A stretch of 64,000 nucleotides of DNA from Rhizobium mesoamericanum STM3625 (GCF_000312665.1 NZ_HF536772.1:3828886-3892885), one strand, 5' to 3'; shown: positions 52,924-62,285, numbered from the stretch's first letter. Notes: a model not told the origin generated them from the letters alone. Translations and numbers: made by a program.

Positions 52924-53640
52924 TTATACCTCGTGCAGATCGGATTCGAGTTCCTGCTCGTGCGGCGGAGGCGGGAACAGGGCGGCAAGGAGGATGCCTG
53001 CCGCCGCACCAAGGCTGACATGCCAGGGCGAGCCGACATAATGGTAGGCGATGACAGAGGCGACTGCGCTGACGGCGGCGACCGGCAGGAAATTGTCGCG
53101 ATGACGGAAATCGAGGACGATGCCAAGGAAATAGGCCGGCAGCAGGATGTCGAGGCCGATCGACTTGGGGTCGCCGATGAAGCTGCCAAGCAGCCCGCCG
53201 AGCAGGCTTACCAGGACCCAGGGTATGTAGATGATGATGCCGAAGCCGAGATACCAGACGAAGGTGACCGGCTTGCCAGCTTCGCCTCGCTTGACGGTCT
53301 CGGCGAACTGCGGATCAACCAGCAGGAAGAAAGTGAAGAATTTCTGAAGCGGCGAGAAGTGCTTGATGTATGGCGCGAGTGCTGCCGAATAGAGAACGTG
53401 GCGAAAATTGACGGCCAGGATGGAGGCGACGATCAACCACGCCTGGACGTTATGACCAAAGAGCTCGATGCCGACCATCTGGCTCGCCCCGGCATAGACC
53501 GTGGCACTCATAAAGGTCAGCTCGGAGAGCGACATGCCGTTATCGACCGCGAGCGCTCCAAACAACGCCCCGAACGGGGCCGAGGCCAGTGCTACGGCCG
53601 AGCCGCCGCGCAAACCGTCGAAAAAATCAGCGCGAGTCAT
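52924..53640 (-). CDS. azlC: AzlC, large subunit of branched-chain amino acid exporter
   Basis: 238 residues and about six membrane segments with GLRGGSAVALASAPFGALFGAL, MSATVYAGASQMVGIELFG and NFRHVLYSAALAPY, the usual AzlC markers. Operon with azlD. A short intergenic region upstream contains the divergent promoter of the DUF2164 gene. Confidence 0.92.
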   Translation of the reverse strand: MTRADFFDGLRGGSAVALASAPFGALFGALAVDNGMSLSELTFMSATVYAGASQMVGIELFGHNVQAWLIVASILAVNFRHVLYSAALAPYIKHFSPLQKFFTFFLLVDPQFAETVKRGEAGKPVTFVWYLGFGIIIYIPWVLVSLLGGLLGSFIGDPKSIGLDILLPAYFLGIVLDFRHRDNFLPVAAVSAVASVIAYHYVGSPWHVSLGAAAGILLAALFPPPPHEQELESDLHEV

Positions 53641-53771
53641 CAGCGATAATCCTTCTGGAATTTCGGTTCCCGTCTAGGGACGGGCAGTACTTGCCGCAAG
53701 CAAATTTCCTTGATCGAACGATCGATTTCGCTGAACCATGCGCGCGACCGATTGACGTTTAAGGAATAACG

Positions 53772-54020
53772 ATGAACCAGATCGAATTTTCGAAAGAGGA
53801 AAAGGCTGAACTCATTGCACGGATCCAGCATTATTTCGACAGCCAACTGGACCAGCCGATCGGCCTCCTGAAAGCGGAGTTGGTTCTCGAATTTTTTGCC
53901 AAGGAAGTTGGCGCGGTCCACTACAAGAAGGGTCTCGAAGACGCGCAAATCGCCCTCGCCAGACGCATGGATGACTTTTCCGAGGACGTCTATCAGTTGC
54001 AGCGGCGTGCGACGGAGTGA
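53772..54020 (+). CDS. DUF2164 family protein
   Basis: 82 residues, acidic-basic mix with EFSKEEKAELIARIQHYFDSQLD and the family segment FFAKEVGAVHYKKGLEDAQIAL. Function unknown. AAGGAATAACG precedes the ATG. Its stop abuts the nicotinamidase stop with no gap. Confidence 0.8.
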   Translation: MNQIEFSKEEKAELIARIQHYFDSQLDQPIGLLKAELVLEFFAKEVGAVHYKKGLEDAQIALARRMDDFSEDVYQLQRRATE

Positions 54021-54647
54021 TCAGCCTTCCAGGATTTGCCGGCTGCTGACGATGTCAATACCGCGTGCGCGCATTTCCTCGATTGCCGTTGCAATGCCTT
54101 CGGCGGTAATGCCCCGGCTGGCATCCTCGATGAGGCGAACCCGTACGCCCGGCATCATTTCGGACGCATCCAATGCAGAGAACTTCACGCAATAGTCGGT
54201 TGCGAGGCCGCAAACATCGAGTTCGGTGACGTCCTGGCCCTCGAGAAAGTCGGCGAGCCCTGTGAGCGCGTCCTGGTCATTGTCGCGGAAGGCCGAGTAG
54301 CTGTCGACGCCACGATTCTCACCTTTCTGCAGGATGAGATCGATCTTGCTCGTCTTGAGGTCGGGATGCAGTTCCGCGTCCGCCGTGCCCTGAATGCAAT
54401 GGTCCGGCCACAGCATCTGTGGCTTGCCGGATAGTGTGCCGAGTTCGAATGGCTCCCTGCCGGGATGTGAGGAGGCGAAGCTGCCGTGGCCGGGCGGATG
54501 CCAGTCCTGGGAGGCGACGATCAGGTCGTACTTGCCGCTCTCGATCAGCCGATTTGCGATTGGCACAACCTCGTCGCCGTGGGGAACCGGAAGATTGCCG
54601 CCCGGGCAAAAGCCATTTTGAATATCGACTAGAAGCAAGGCCTTCAT
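54021..54647 (-). CDS. pncA: PncA, nicotinamidase
   Basis: Hydrolyses nicotinamide to nicotinate for NAD salvage. 208 residues. The triad is visible: Asp in LLVDIQNGFCPGG, Lys in LILQKGENRGVDSYSAF and Cys in CGLATDYCV. Metal site in SQDWHPPGHGSFAS. ATG 54647 with GGGAG upstream; open frame further upstream is not coding. Confidence 0.93.
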   Translation of the reverse strand: MKALLLVDIQNGFCPGGNLPVPHGDEVVPIANRLIESGKYDLIVASQDWHPPGHGSFASSHPGREPFELGTLSGKPQMLWPDHCIQGTADAELHPDLKTSKIDLILQKGENRGVDSYSAFRDNDQDALTGLADFLEGQDVTELDVCGLATDYCVKFSALDASEMMPGVRVRLIEDASRGITAEGIATAIEEMRARGIDIVSSRQILEG

Positions 54648-55188
54648 CGGTGCGACTCCCATAATTTGCATTGCACCATGCCAAGGGCCAAACCGAGGCG
54701 CAAGCGCCGAGACGCTTCGCCGCAGGGGCGAAGCGAGCCCTGAAAAGGTCAAGTTCTTCAGCCCGTAAAAAGGCGATGCAAGCATAGCACAGAACCGGCA
54801 CCGGGACTGCGAGACGTGGCAACGGTTTCGGTCAACCATTTCTATTGCGCCTCGCCGTCGATGGAGATCACGGCTCGCTATCGGGTCCCTGATTGATCTC
54901 GATGAAATTTGCGCGTTGGCGTCCTTGGTCTCGGCTCGAGGCAACCAGGGGGGCGGGACTTTGGAATCATTTTCTGCTCCTCGCCGGAGCCATTAACGAT
55001 CTGTCAGGCTGTCTGAGCTTCGTCGCTGATACCGGTGTCGGCTGCGGCTGACGTGCCGTCGGCGAGTATTGGATCGTCAAAACCGGAAGGGCTGGAGGTA
55101 TGCTGGAGGAAAGCGTTTGATGCGCCATTGACGCGCCCGCAATGCTGCCAATCTATTATCTCGCGCTACCAAGACGCGAGTGGTGACG
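54648..55188. other. Intergenic region between pncA and the membrane methyltransferase gene
   Basis: 541 bp divergent region. CGCTTCGCC-GCAGG-GGCGAAGCG (54713-54735) is a perfect 9-bp hairpin without T tract. A minus-strand open frame ending near 55007 has no usable start codon. No other feature is seen. Confidence 0.5.
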
Positions 55189-55881
55189 ATGATGGTGAGT
55201 GGCGTTCAGGGTATCGGCCGGCAAGCAACGGTTGCGACAGCCAAGTTTTGCTTCGTCATGCTGGCAATGATCTTCCTGGCTGCGGGATCTCTATCTTACT
55301 GGCAGGGCTGGCTGTTTCTCTTACATTTCTGCGGGTGGTGCGCAGCGCTTACGGCCTATTTCGTCAGGCGTGACCCGGATTTGGTCCGCAAGCGCATGAG
55401 CGTCGGACCGGCAGCGGAACGCGAGCCGTCGCAGAAGCGCATACAGGCCTTTAACAGCATCGCAATCCTTGCACTTTTCATAATTTCGGCGCTGGACCAC
55501 AGGTTCGGCTGGTCGGTCGTGCCAGCCCTGGTCGTGCTTCTCGGCAATGCATTGATCGCAATTGGCTTTATTGGTTGCTTCTTCGTGCTCAGGCAGAATT
55601 CGTTTGCCGCGGCGACAGTCGGCGTAACGGAAGAGCAGCGGGTGATTTCCACCGGGCTTTACGGAGTGGTGCGCCATCCGATGTATGGCTCGGCGCTTGC
55701 GATGTTTTTCGGCGTACCGCTGGCGCTCGGTTCTTATTGGGGAGTGCTGGTCGTGTTTCCCGTCATTGGCGGCCTCGTTGCGCGGTTGCTCGATGAGGAG
55801 AAGTATCTTGTCAGGAACCTGGCTGGTTATGCGGAGTATCGTAACCAGATCCGGTGGCGCTTGTTGCCGGGGATCTGGTGA
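55189..55881 (+). CDS. Isoprenylcysteine-methyltransferase-like membrane protein
   Basis: About 230 residues and about five membrane segments. The C-terminal half has the ICMT/PEMT family signature GLYGVVRHPMYGSAL and DEEKYLVRNLAGYAEYRNQ, which binds SAM in the membrane. Bacterial members are uncharacterised or methylate lipids. GTG 55180, ATG 55189 and ATG 55192 are alternative starts. Confidence 0.8.
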   Translation: MMVSGVQGIGRQATVATAKFCFVMLAMIFLAAGSLSYWQGWLFLLHFCGWCAALTAYFVRRDPDLVRKRMSVGPAAEREPSQKRIQAFNSIAILALFIISALDHRFGWSVVPALVVLLGNALIAIGFIGCFFVLRQNSFAAATVGVTEEQRVISTGLYGVVRHPMYGSALAMFFGVPLALGSYWGVLVVFPVIGGLVARLLDEEKYLVRNLAGYAEYRNQIRWRLLPGIW

Positions 55882-55955
55882 CACATCAACCCCAGGCGGA
55901 CTGGTGAGGAGGCGGCCCTTGCGGTAAATATCGCGTCAGGTTGAGGGAGGGAGCA

Positions 55956-56357
55956 GTGGCTATCAGTGTCGTGCAATTGGGTTCGCCTCGGGCAGAGGGC
56001 GAGGGCGTGCGCATCGGCACCGTTCGGCGACCCCCCCGAGGTGTGCTGAAGGAAGAGTTTGCAAGCCGCAACTTTTATGACGTCTGGCTGCCAATCCTTT
56101 CGCCGAGCCAGGCGCTCGTGACCGCGGCGAAGGCAGCGACCACCGACGCTGAATGGGGAGCCTTTTTGCGCAGCTTCACGAAGGAAATGAAAGTGCCGGA
56201 GGCGAGCCATGTGCTCGACCTGCTCGCCACGTTTTCGCATGCCAGCCATTTTTCAATCGGCTGCTATTGCGAGAACGAAAATCACTGCCATCGAAGTGTA
56301 TTGCGGCGCCTGCTTGAAGAACGCGGCGCGGCTTTTATCGCGGAAGGCTGCGCCTGA
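55956..56357 (+). CDS. DUF488 family protein
   Basis: 133 residues: VVQLGSPRAEGEGVRIGTVRRPPRG, FYDVWLPILSP, and a late CYCENENHCHRSVLRRLL with clustered Cys/His that recalls the DUF488 pattern. Function unknown. GTG 55956 has GGGAGGGAGCA directly upstream. Its stop shares a base with the next start (TGATG). Confidence 0.8.
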   Translation: MAISVVQLGSPRAEGEGVRIGTVRRPPRGVLKEEFASRNFYDVWLPILSPSQALVTAAKAATTDAEWGAFLRSFTKEMKVPEASHVLDLLATFSHASHFSIGCYCENENHCHRSVLRRLLEERGAAFIAEGCA

Positions 56358-56737
56358 TGGCTGCAGAGAATCAGGAAGAGCCAAAGCCAGTGACCGAGCC
56401 CTCTCCAGAGGAGAAGATCGACGCGACCTTTCGTAATGGCTCGCTGACAGCTGCCGGCATCATCCTCGGTTTCTCCCTGAGTTTTATGAGCCACTGGGCT
56501 TCTAATCCGAATGATTGGAGCCGGATCGATATCCTGCCAATGCTGCTATTGACGGTCGGGATTGCCGTGCAAGTCAAGGTCTTCGCAGATCTGCTCGCCC
56601 GCGATTCGCTGATCGCCGCCAAATATGATCGGGCCAGGCGGCTGTTTCTAATCGGGATCGCGATCGTCGCCGCCGGGATCGGGCTCGCATTGCTCAACGA
56701 TATAATGGGGCTGGGGTCGATGCCGATGCTGGGGTGA
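56357..56737 (+). CDS. Small three-helix membrane protein
   Basis: 126 residues: acidic N-terminus, then membrane segments GIILGFSLSFMSHW, LPMLLLTVGIAVQVKVFADLL and LFLIGIAIVAAGIGLALL. No family recognised. Coupled to the DUF488 gene by TGATG. Its stop lies within the hairpin that ends the unit. Confidence 0.75.
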   Translation: MAAENQEEPKPVTEPSPEEKIDATFRNGSLTAAGIILGFSLSFMSHWASNPNDWSRIDILPMLLLTVGIAVQVKVFADLLARDSLIAAKYDRARRLFLIGIAIVAAGIGLALLNDIMGLGSMPMLG

Positions 56738-56756
56738 GCGGGCGCCACGCCCGCTC
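56736..56756. terminator. Hairpin between convergent genes
   Basis: GAGCGGGCG (56736-56744), CCA, CGCCCGCTC (56748-56756). It begins in the stop codon of the membrane protein gene and lies between it and a minus-strand small gene. No T tract; probably a shared terminator-like structure. Confidence 0.5.
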
Positions 56757-56809
56757 GTCGCGTTGGCCTTAGTCTGTCCTAGCAGCGGCAAGCGGCGCGG
56801 CTGTCGCTA

Positions 56810-56914
56810 TCAGGATCCGAGAATGATCTTGCTGCAAGCAAATGCGATGGTCGGACTGCTCACGATGGCAATCATCAGCGAGGCTGCGATCATAGCGAGT
56901 GAATAGCGTTTCAT
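56810..56914 (-). CDS. Small secreted or membrane peptide (34 aa)
   Basis: Read directly: a Lys/Arg N-terminus, a hydrophobic stretch SLAMIAASLMIAIVSS (5-20) and IAFACSKIILGS at the end. AAGGAGG stands 6 bases before ATG 56914, among the best ribosome-binding sites in the window. The hydrophobic core with FAC could be a signal peptide or a lipobox-like cleavage site. No family known. It stands alone between uvrD and the DUF488 unit. Confidence 0.55.
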   Translation of the reverse strand: MKRYSLAMIAASLMIAIVSSPTIAFACSKIILGS

Positions 56915-57059
56915 CAGCGTCCTCCTTCTCTGCCGCGATCGGTACGCGCGTCTTTAGTATGAGGGAGGCACGGCAGCAAGCGAAGTCACGAAAGGGTGAG
57001 GAGAGCCGTGCTGACGTTGGTGGCATTTGTTTCTGCGTGATTGGGTCGCGGGCCTTCGC

Positions 57060-59540
57060 CTACGAAACCCGCTCCACAAAACCATCGAGCACGCGCTTCT
57101 GCCCAGCTTTATCGAAGTCAATCGTAAGCTTGTTACCTTCGATCTCGACAATGTTGCCGTTTCCGAACTTCAGGTGGAAGACGCGGTCGCCGGTTTTGAA
57201 TCTGGAAGGCTCGGTGGCGGTGGATTTTGCCACCAGTTCGCCGTCGATGGTGCGGCCGCGCGGGCCGCTTTCGCCATAGCCGATGCGTTCGACGGCGTGG
57301 CCGGAGCGGGTGCCCCAATTGTCACGGGTGGCGTCAGTCTTGTTCTGCTGGGCGCGCTTCCAGCCGGGCGTCGTATAGGAGTTGGCGAAGGGATCGGCCT
57401 TGTCGAAGCGTGACTGGCCATAGCCGCCCCGGCCATAACCACCATAGCTCTGCTCCGTCTCCGAAACCTCGACATGCATTTCCGGCAGTTCGTCAAGGAA
57501 CCGCGACGGGATCGTCGATTGCCAGAGGCCGTGGATGCGGCGGTTGGAGACGAACCAGATGTGGCAGCGCCGTTTGGCGCGGGTGATGCCGACATAGGCA
57601 AGGCGGCGCTCTTCCTCGAGGCCAGCGCGGCCGCTTTCGTCGAGCGAGCGCTGGTGCGGGAACAGGCCTTCCTCCCAGCCGGGCAGGAAGACAGTATCGA
57701 ACTCCAGGCCCTTGGCGGAGTGGAGCGTCATGATCGAGACGGCGTCGAGATTTTCGTTCTGCTCGGCGTCCATGACCAGTGCGACGTGCTCGAGGAACCC
57801 GCGCATGGACTCGAAGCTCTCCATCGAGCGGATGAGTTCCTTCAGGTTTTCAAGGCGGGTCGGCGCATCCGCCGACTTGTCGTTCTTCCACATGTCGGTG
57901 TAGCCCGACTCCTCGAGGATCTGCTCGGCGAGTTCGGTATGGGCCGTGTTCTCCAGCATTTCCTGCCAGCGGCGGAAGGATTGGATAACGTCGAAGAGGG
58001 CCTTGCGGGCCTTCGGCTTCAGCTCATCGGTCTCGATCATGTCGGCGGCAGCCGCCAGCATCGGAATGTCGCGGGCACGGGCGTAATCGTGCAGCGCGCG
58101 CACCGTCGTGTCGCCGAGACCGCGTTTCGGGGTGTTGATAATTCGCTCGAAGGCAAGATCGTCTGCGGGCTGGGCGACGAGGCGGAAATAGGCGAGGGCG
58201 TCGCGGATTTCGAGGCGTTCGTAGAAGCGCGGGCCGCCGATGACGCGATAGTTGAGGCCGAGCGTGACGAAGCGGTCTTCGAACTCACGCATCTGGAAGG
58301 AGGCGCGCACCAGAATCGCCATATCGTTCAACAGATGCCGCTTGCCACTGGCATCGCCGCGTTGAAGCTGCTCGATTTCCTCGCCGATGGCGCGGGCCTC
58401 CTCCTCGGAATCCCATGAGGCGTGCACCTGGACCTTGATGTCTTCAGGATCTTTTCGGTCGGTGAAGAGGGTCTTGCCGAGCCGGCCTTCGTTGTGGGCG
58501 ATCAGATGGCCAGCGGCACCGAGAATATGCGCCGTCGAGCGGTAGTTGCGCTCCAGCTTGATGACCTTGGCGCCCGGGAAATCCTTCTCGAAGCGCAGGA
58601 TGTTGTCCACTTCGGCGCCGCGCCATCCATAGATCGATTGGTCGTCGTCGCCCACACAGCAGACGTTTTGCGGTTCGCCCTTGGAACGCTGCGCAAGCAG
58701 CCGTAGCCACATGTACTGGGCGGTATTCGTATCCTGGTACTCGTCGACGAGGATGTAACGGAAGCGGCCGTGGTATTCCTTCAGAAGGTCCGGATTTTTC
58801 CGGAAGATCGCGATCGGATGCATCAGGAGATCGCCGAAGTCGCAGGCGTTCAGTGTGGAAAGCCTTTGCTGGTAGGCGAAATAGAGTTCGCGGCCCTTGC
58901 CGTTGGCGAAAGCGCGGGCGTCGCCTTCCGGAATATCTCCGGGGCCGAGGCCCTTGTTCTTCCAGGTGTCGATCATGCCGGCGAACTGCTTGGCGGGCCA
59001 GCGCTTGTCATCGAGACCTTCCGCCTGAATGAGCTGTTTGATCAGGCGAACGACATCGTCGGTGTCGAGGATCGTGAAGTCGGACCGCAGGCCGACGAGT
59101 TCGGCATGGCGGCGCAGAAGCCTGACGCCGATCGAATGGAAGGTGCCGAGCCAGGGCATGCCCTCGACAGCGCCGCCAACGAGTATGGCGATGCGTTCCT
59201 TCATCTCGCGCGCAGCCTTGTTCGTGAACGTGACGGCGAGGATCTGCGAGGGGAACGCACGGCCCGTGTTCAGGATGTGGGCAATGCGGGTTGTTAGAAC
59301 GCGTGTCTTGCCGGTGCCCGCGCCCGCGAGCACGAGAACCGGGCCTTCCAGCGTTTCGACGGCTTCGGTCTGCTCCGGATTCAGACCCGAAAGATAATCG
59401 GGGCGCCTGCCGCCGTCGCGGGCGGCCATGGCACGGGCGGCGAGCCCTCCGGCGGCAGGAGCGGCAGGGGCTGGCTGCTTGCGCGGCGGCTCGCCCGGCT
59501 CTTCATCGAAGAAAGGGATATCGTCGAAACTATTGCTCAT
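57060..59540 (-). CDS. uvrD: UvrD/PcrA family DNA helicase
   Basis: 3'-5' superfamily 1A helicase for nucleotide-excision and mismatch repair. 826 residues. Q motif GLNPEQTEAVETLEGPVLV, Walker A AGAGTGKTRVLTTRI, VDEYQDTNTAQY (Walker B), GDDDQSIYGWRGA (motif III), LERNYRSTAHIL, and C-terminal SAKGLEFDTVFLPGWEEG and VGITRAKRR. The tail contains a Gly/Tyr-rich spacer (YGGYGRGGYGQSRF) and a Tudor-like end DRVFHLKFGNGNI. An N-terminal low-complexity 40 residues is added. ATG 59540 fits the family better than upstream frames. Confidence 0.95.
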   Translation of the reverse strand: MSNSFDDIPFFDEEPGEPPRKQPAPAAPAAGGLAARAMAARDGGRRPDYLSGLNPEQTEAVETLEGPVLVLAGAGTGKTRVLTTRIAHILNTGRAFPSQILAVTFTNKAAREMKERIAILVGGAVEGMPWLGTFHSIGVRLLRRHAELVGLRSDFTILDTDDVVRLIKQLIQAEGLDDKRWPAKQFAGMIDTWKNKGLGPGDIPEGDARAFANGKGRELYFAYQQRLSTLNACDFGDLLMHPIAIFRKNPDLLKEYHGRFRYILVDEYQDTNTAQYMWLRLLAQRSKGEPQNVCCVGDDDQSIYGWRGAEVDNILRFEKDFPGAKVIKLERNYRSTAHILGAAGHLIAHNEGRLGKTLFTDRKDPEDIKVQVHASWDSEEEARAIGEEIEQLQRGDASGKRHLLNDMAILVRASFQMREFEDRFVTLGLNYRVIGGPRFYERLEIRDALAYFRLVAQPADDLAFERIINTPKRGLGDTTVRALHDYARARDIPMLAAAADMIETDELKPKARKALFDVIQSFRRWQEMLENTAHTELAEQILEESGYTDMWKNDKSADAPTRLENLKELIRSMESFESMRGFLEHVALVMDAEQNENLDAVSIMTLHSAKGLEFDTVFLPGWEEGLFPHQRSLDESGRAGLEEERRLAYVGITRAKRRCHIWFVSNRRIHGLWQSTIPSRFLDELPEMHVEVSETEQSYGGYGRGGYGQSRFDKADPFANSYTTPGWKRAQQNKTDATRDNWGTRSGHAVERIGYGESGPRGRTIDGELVAKSTATEPSRFKTGDRVFHLKFGNGNIVEIEGNKLTIDFDKAGQKRVLDGFVERVS

Positions 59541-59973
59541 GGCGCGTAATGTAGTGATTCGGGTTGGAAAGACCAGAAAAGATGTTCTGCTTTCATTCCG
59601 CTCCGGGCCGGCTGTCCTCAGTTTTGGTATCCGCTTGCAGGGGCAGCAACGCCAGCAAATTGTCGGATGGGGCACAGGCCCTGGGGCTCTCGGTGTCAAA
59701 GCGGGCCGGCTTCAGGCGACAAAATCAGCAAGGCAGCCGCTCTCGCAGATGAACGCAGTGACTTATAGCTTATGAAAAGTTGTAGGATTGGGTGAATTTC
59801 CTCTGAAGCTTAGATGTTTTTTAAGCATGAGCGGCAATCATTCGAGCAGAAACCGATAGGTCCTCCAGCGTTTCGGGGGACCGCTCCGGCGCCGGTGCGG
59901 GCGCCCCCGGACATGAGCGTTCGTGGTGCGGTTTGCGTGTATCAGTGTATTGTTGTGTTTGGAGTACAGTACC
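59541..59973. other. Intergenic region between uvrD and the flagellin gene
   Basis: 433 bp divergent region. It includes GGTCCTCC (59859-59866) and GGGGGACC (59875-59882), a hairpin with one G-T pair located about 92 nt before the flagellin start. No gene seen; short plus-strand frames are unsupported. Confidence 0.5.
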
Positions 59974-60969
59974 TTGAGCATTTATCGGCGCACTTCGGTG
60001 GATGCCGCGCTTTACGTTTTGCGTGACATCGGTCGCGATATGACCAAGACCCAAAGGCAGGTGTCGACCGGCCTCAGAGTGGAAAAATCGTCCGACAATG
60101 GTGCCTACTGGGCGATCAGTTCGACGCTGAAGACCGACCAGAAAGCCCAGTCGGCCATTCGTGACGCCCTTGGCCTTGCGGCCGCGACCATGGGGACAGC
60201 TTACGATGCAGTCGATAATGCAATCGATCTTGTCAGCGAGATCAAGGCAAAGCTCGTCGCGGCGACCGAGTCCGGCGTCGACAAGGACAAGATCAATACA
60301 GATATTACTCACCTGAAGGATCAATTGCGCTCGGTTGCCGAATCGGCGACCTTCAATGGCGACAATTGGGTTGCAATCGACGATTCCTCGGATCCCTCGA
60401 AGCCCAGGCAGATCCCTTCCTCCTTCATCCGCTATTCCGACGGAAGCGTCAAAATCGATACACTGAGCTATGAGGTCGACCTGGCGCCGGTTGGGGCGAC
60501 AAGTTCGAAGGATGCGCGCTATCTGATCGATGACCGCACGACGGGATCGGGCGAATACGGCGCTCTCACCTCGCAGTATTTTGCCACCGAGGCTGGCGCG
60601 TCGCAGAACTACGTAATGCTGAAGAGCGCCGGCAACACTACGGGGCAGGTGGAGATCGGCGTTTCCAGCACGACGACACAGGCGCAGGTGAAGGAAATGA
60701 TCACCGTCGTCGACATGATGCTGAACCAGATGACGACGGTTGGTTCGGCCTTCGGCGCGCTCGAAAAGCGCATTGGAATCCAGAGCGATTTCGCGCAGTC
60801 GTTGGACGATTCCTACTCCCGCGGCATCAGTCGCCTGATCGATGCCGACATGGAGGAGCAGTCGAGCCGGCTACGCGCCCTGCAAACGCAGGAGCAACTC
60901 GGCCTGCAGTCGCTCAACATCGCCAACGCGAGCTACGACAAGGTTCGGCAGCTCTTTGAGAACTTCTAG
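59974..60969 (+). CDS. Orphan flagellin
   Basis: 331 residues with both conserved ends of rhizobial flagellins: the N-terminal coiled-coil SSTLKTDQKAQSAIRDALGL with TGLRVEKSSDNGAYWAIS, the KAKLVAATESGVDKDKI stretch, and the C-terminal LGLQSLNIANASYDKVRQLF. The middle domain (about 130-250) is short. TTG 59974 has GGAG at 9 bases. No hook, motor or export gene is nearby, so it is separate from the main flagellar cluster. It may be a minor filament component. Some rhizobia carry several divergent flagellins. Confidence 0.88.
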   Translation: MSIYRRTSVDAALYVLRDIGRDMTKTQRQVSTGLRVEKSSDNGAYWAISSTLKTDQKAQSAIRDALGLAAATMGTAYDAVDNAIDLVSEIKAKLVAATESGVDKDKINTDITHLKDQLRSVAESATFNGDNWVAIDDSSDPSKPRQIPSSFIRYSDGSVKIDTLSYEVDLAPVGATSSKDARYLIDDRTTGSGEYGALTSQYFATEAGASQNYVMLKSAGNTTGQVEIGVSSTTTQAQVKEMITVVDMMLNQMTTVGSAFGALEKRIGIQSDFAQSLDDSYSRGISRLIDADMEEQSSRLRALQTQEQLGLQSLNIANASYDKVRQLFENF

Positions 60970-61161
60970 CCGTCGTCCCTGCAACAGGTCTGTCGTCCGC
61001 ATACAGGCGGGCGATCGGCGGCTCGGTCTGCCACTGTGGCTTGCGATCCGCAGTCGCTGTGTATTTTTCCCGGTTTCCCGTATCTGGAGCGCCTGCTTCA
61101 TCTTGTTGCCGCAATCCTTAATACTGGTCGCATCAACACCGAATTGGAGACAAGCCTGTCC

Positions 61162-61827
61162 ATGATCAAGAAATTCATACTTTTGTCTGTTGCTGCAACT
61201 TACCTCAGTGCCTGCACCACCACCGACCCCTATACCGGCGAGCAGAAAATGTCGAACACGTCAGGTGGGGCGCTGCTGGGTGCCGGCGTGGGCGCGCTTG
61301 CCGGCCTGGCTGTCGGCGGCTCGCCGGTTGGACGCCGCAACGCTGCGCTGATCGGCGCCGGCGTTGGCGCGCTCGCAGGGGGTGCGATCGGCAACTACAT
61401 GGACCAGCAGGAATCCGAATTGCGCGCCCAGCTCCAGGGAACAGGAATTTCTGTTACCCGCCGTGGCGACAATATCATCCTCAACATGCCGTCCAACATC
61501 ACGTTCGATGTCGACCAGGATGCCGTGAAGGCCGGCTTCTACCCGACGCTGAATTCGGTCGCGATCGTCTTGCGCAAGTTCAACCGCACGCTGATCGACG
61601 TGAACGGTCACACCGACTCCACCGGCAGCCTGCAGCACAACCAGGACCTGTCGCAGCGCCGCGCCATGTCGGTCGCCGACTATCTCGGGACGCAGGGCAT
61701 CGATCCACGCCGTGTTTCTGCTGTCGGTTTCGGTCCGTCGCAGCCGATTGCTTCCAACGCCACGGAAGCTGGTCGCGCGCAAAACCGCCGCGTTGAAGTC
61801 CAGATCGCGCCTGTCACCCAGAGCTGA
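61162..61827 (+). CDS. OmpA-family lipoprotein with glycine zipper (YiaD-like)
   Basis: 221 residues. Lipobox YLSAC (Cys18), two glycine-zipper stretches GALLGAGVGALAGLAVGG and ALIGAGVGALAGGAIGNYM (about 40-90) and a C-terminal OmpA peptidoglycan-binding domain with NGHTDSTGSLQHNQDLSQRRA and AQNRRVEVQI. It ties the outer membrane to the cell wall. A terminator follows. Confidence 0.92.
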   Translation: MIKKFILLSVAATYLSACTTTDPYTGEQKMSNTSGGALLGAGVGALAGLAVGGSPVGRRNAALIGAGVGALAGGAIGNYMDQQESELRAQLQGTGISVTRRGDNIILNMPSNITFDVDQDAVKAGFYPTLNSVAIVLRKFNRTLIDVNGHTDSTGSLQHNQDLSQRRAMSVADYLGTQGIDPRRVSAVGFGPSQPIASNATEAGRAQNRRVEVQIAPVTQS

Positions 61828-61847
61828 TCCACATTTCAGTCAAGAAG

Positions 61848-61876
61848 AACGGCCGGGCCAATGCCCGGCCGTTTTC
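61848..61876 (+). terminator. Terminator after the OmpA-like lipoprotein gene
   Basis: AACGGCCGGGC (61848-61858), loop CAAT, GCCCGGCCGTT (61863-61873), then TTCG. The 11-bp stem and the T-rich end (GTTTTCGTT) support it. It lies between convergent genes. Confidence 0.85.
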
Positions 61877-61877
61877 G

Positions 61878-62285
61878 TTATTGATGCATCGTCGCACCCT
61901 TGGTGACCTTGTCGACGATCTTCTTTTCGGCGCGGATGGCTATGCCGACGACCTTGGCATCGTCAGGTGCGAATTCGGCAAAGATGGCTCTGTTGGCGGC
62001 GTCGTGGCCAGTCGCAAACATCTCCTCAATAAACAGCGACGAGGTTATGCCGCGATCCAGGGAGCGGCGGTGAATTGCCGATAGCGTCTCGCCTTCAGCC
62101 GACAACACGATAATCGGCTGGATGGACAGCGCATTGTAGAAATTGCCTGAGCGATCCTTGTACGCTTCACCGATGATCTCGGGGTTCTGTCCGGCAATCC
62201 CGCTCATCAGGAAAGCAGTGACATTCAGCTTCTGCCAGGATGCAAGATTGTTTCGCAGGACGATCGCAATTTTGGTATCAAACAT
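61878..62285 (-). CDS. DUF2000 family protein
   Basis: 135 residues: TKIAIVLRNNLASWQKLNVTAFLMSGIAG, YNALSIQPIIVLSAEGETL, and RSLDRGITSSLFIEEMFATGHDAANR, the DUF2000 pattern (peptidyl-tRNA hydrolase II-like fold). Function unknown. ATG 62285 fits the family start; ATG 62300 is in frame. It is divergent from the AraC gene with 33 bp between starts, so AraC probably controls it. Confidence 0.82.
   Translation of the reverse strand: MFDTKIAIVLRNNLASWQKLNVTAFLMSGIAGQNPEIIGEAYKDRSGNFYNALSIQPIIVLSAEGETLSAIHRRSLDRGITSSLFIEEMFATGHDAANRAIFAEFAPDDAKVVGIAIRAEKKIVDKVTKGATMHQ

Noticed and set aside
54998..55170. Minus-strand open frame ending near 55007
   Set aside because: Begins right after an in-frame stop with no ATG, GTG or TTG to start from.
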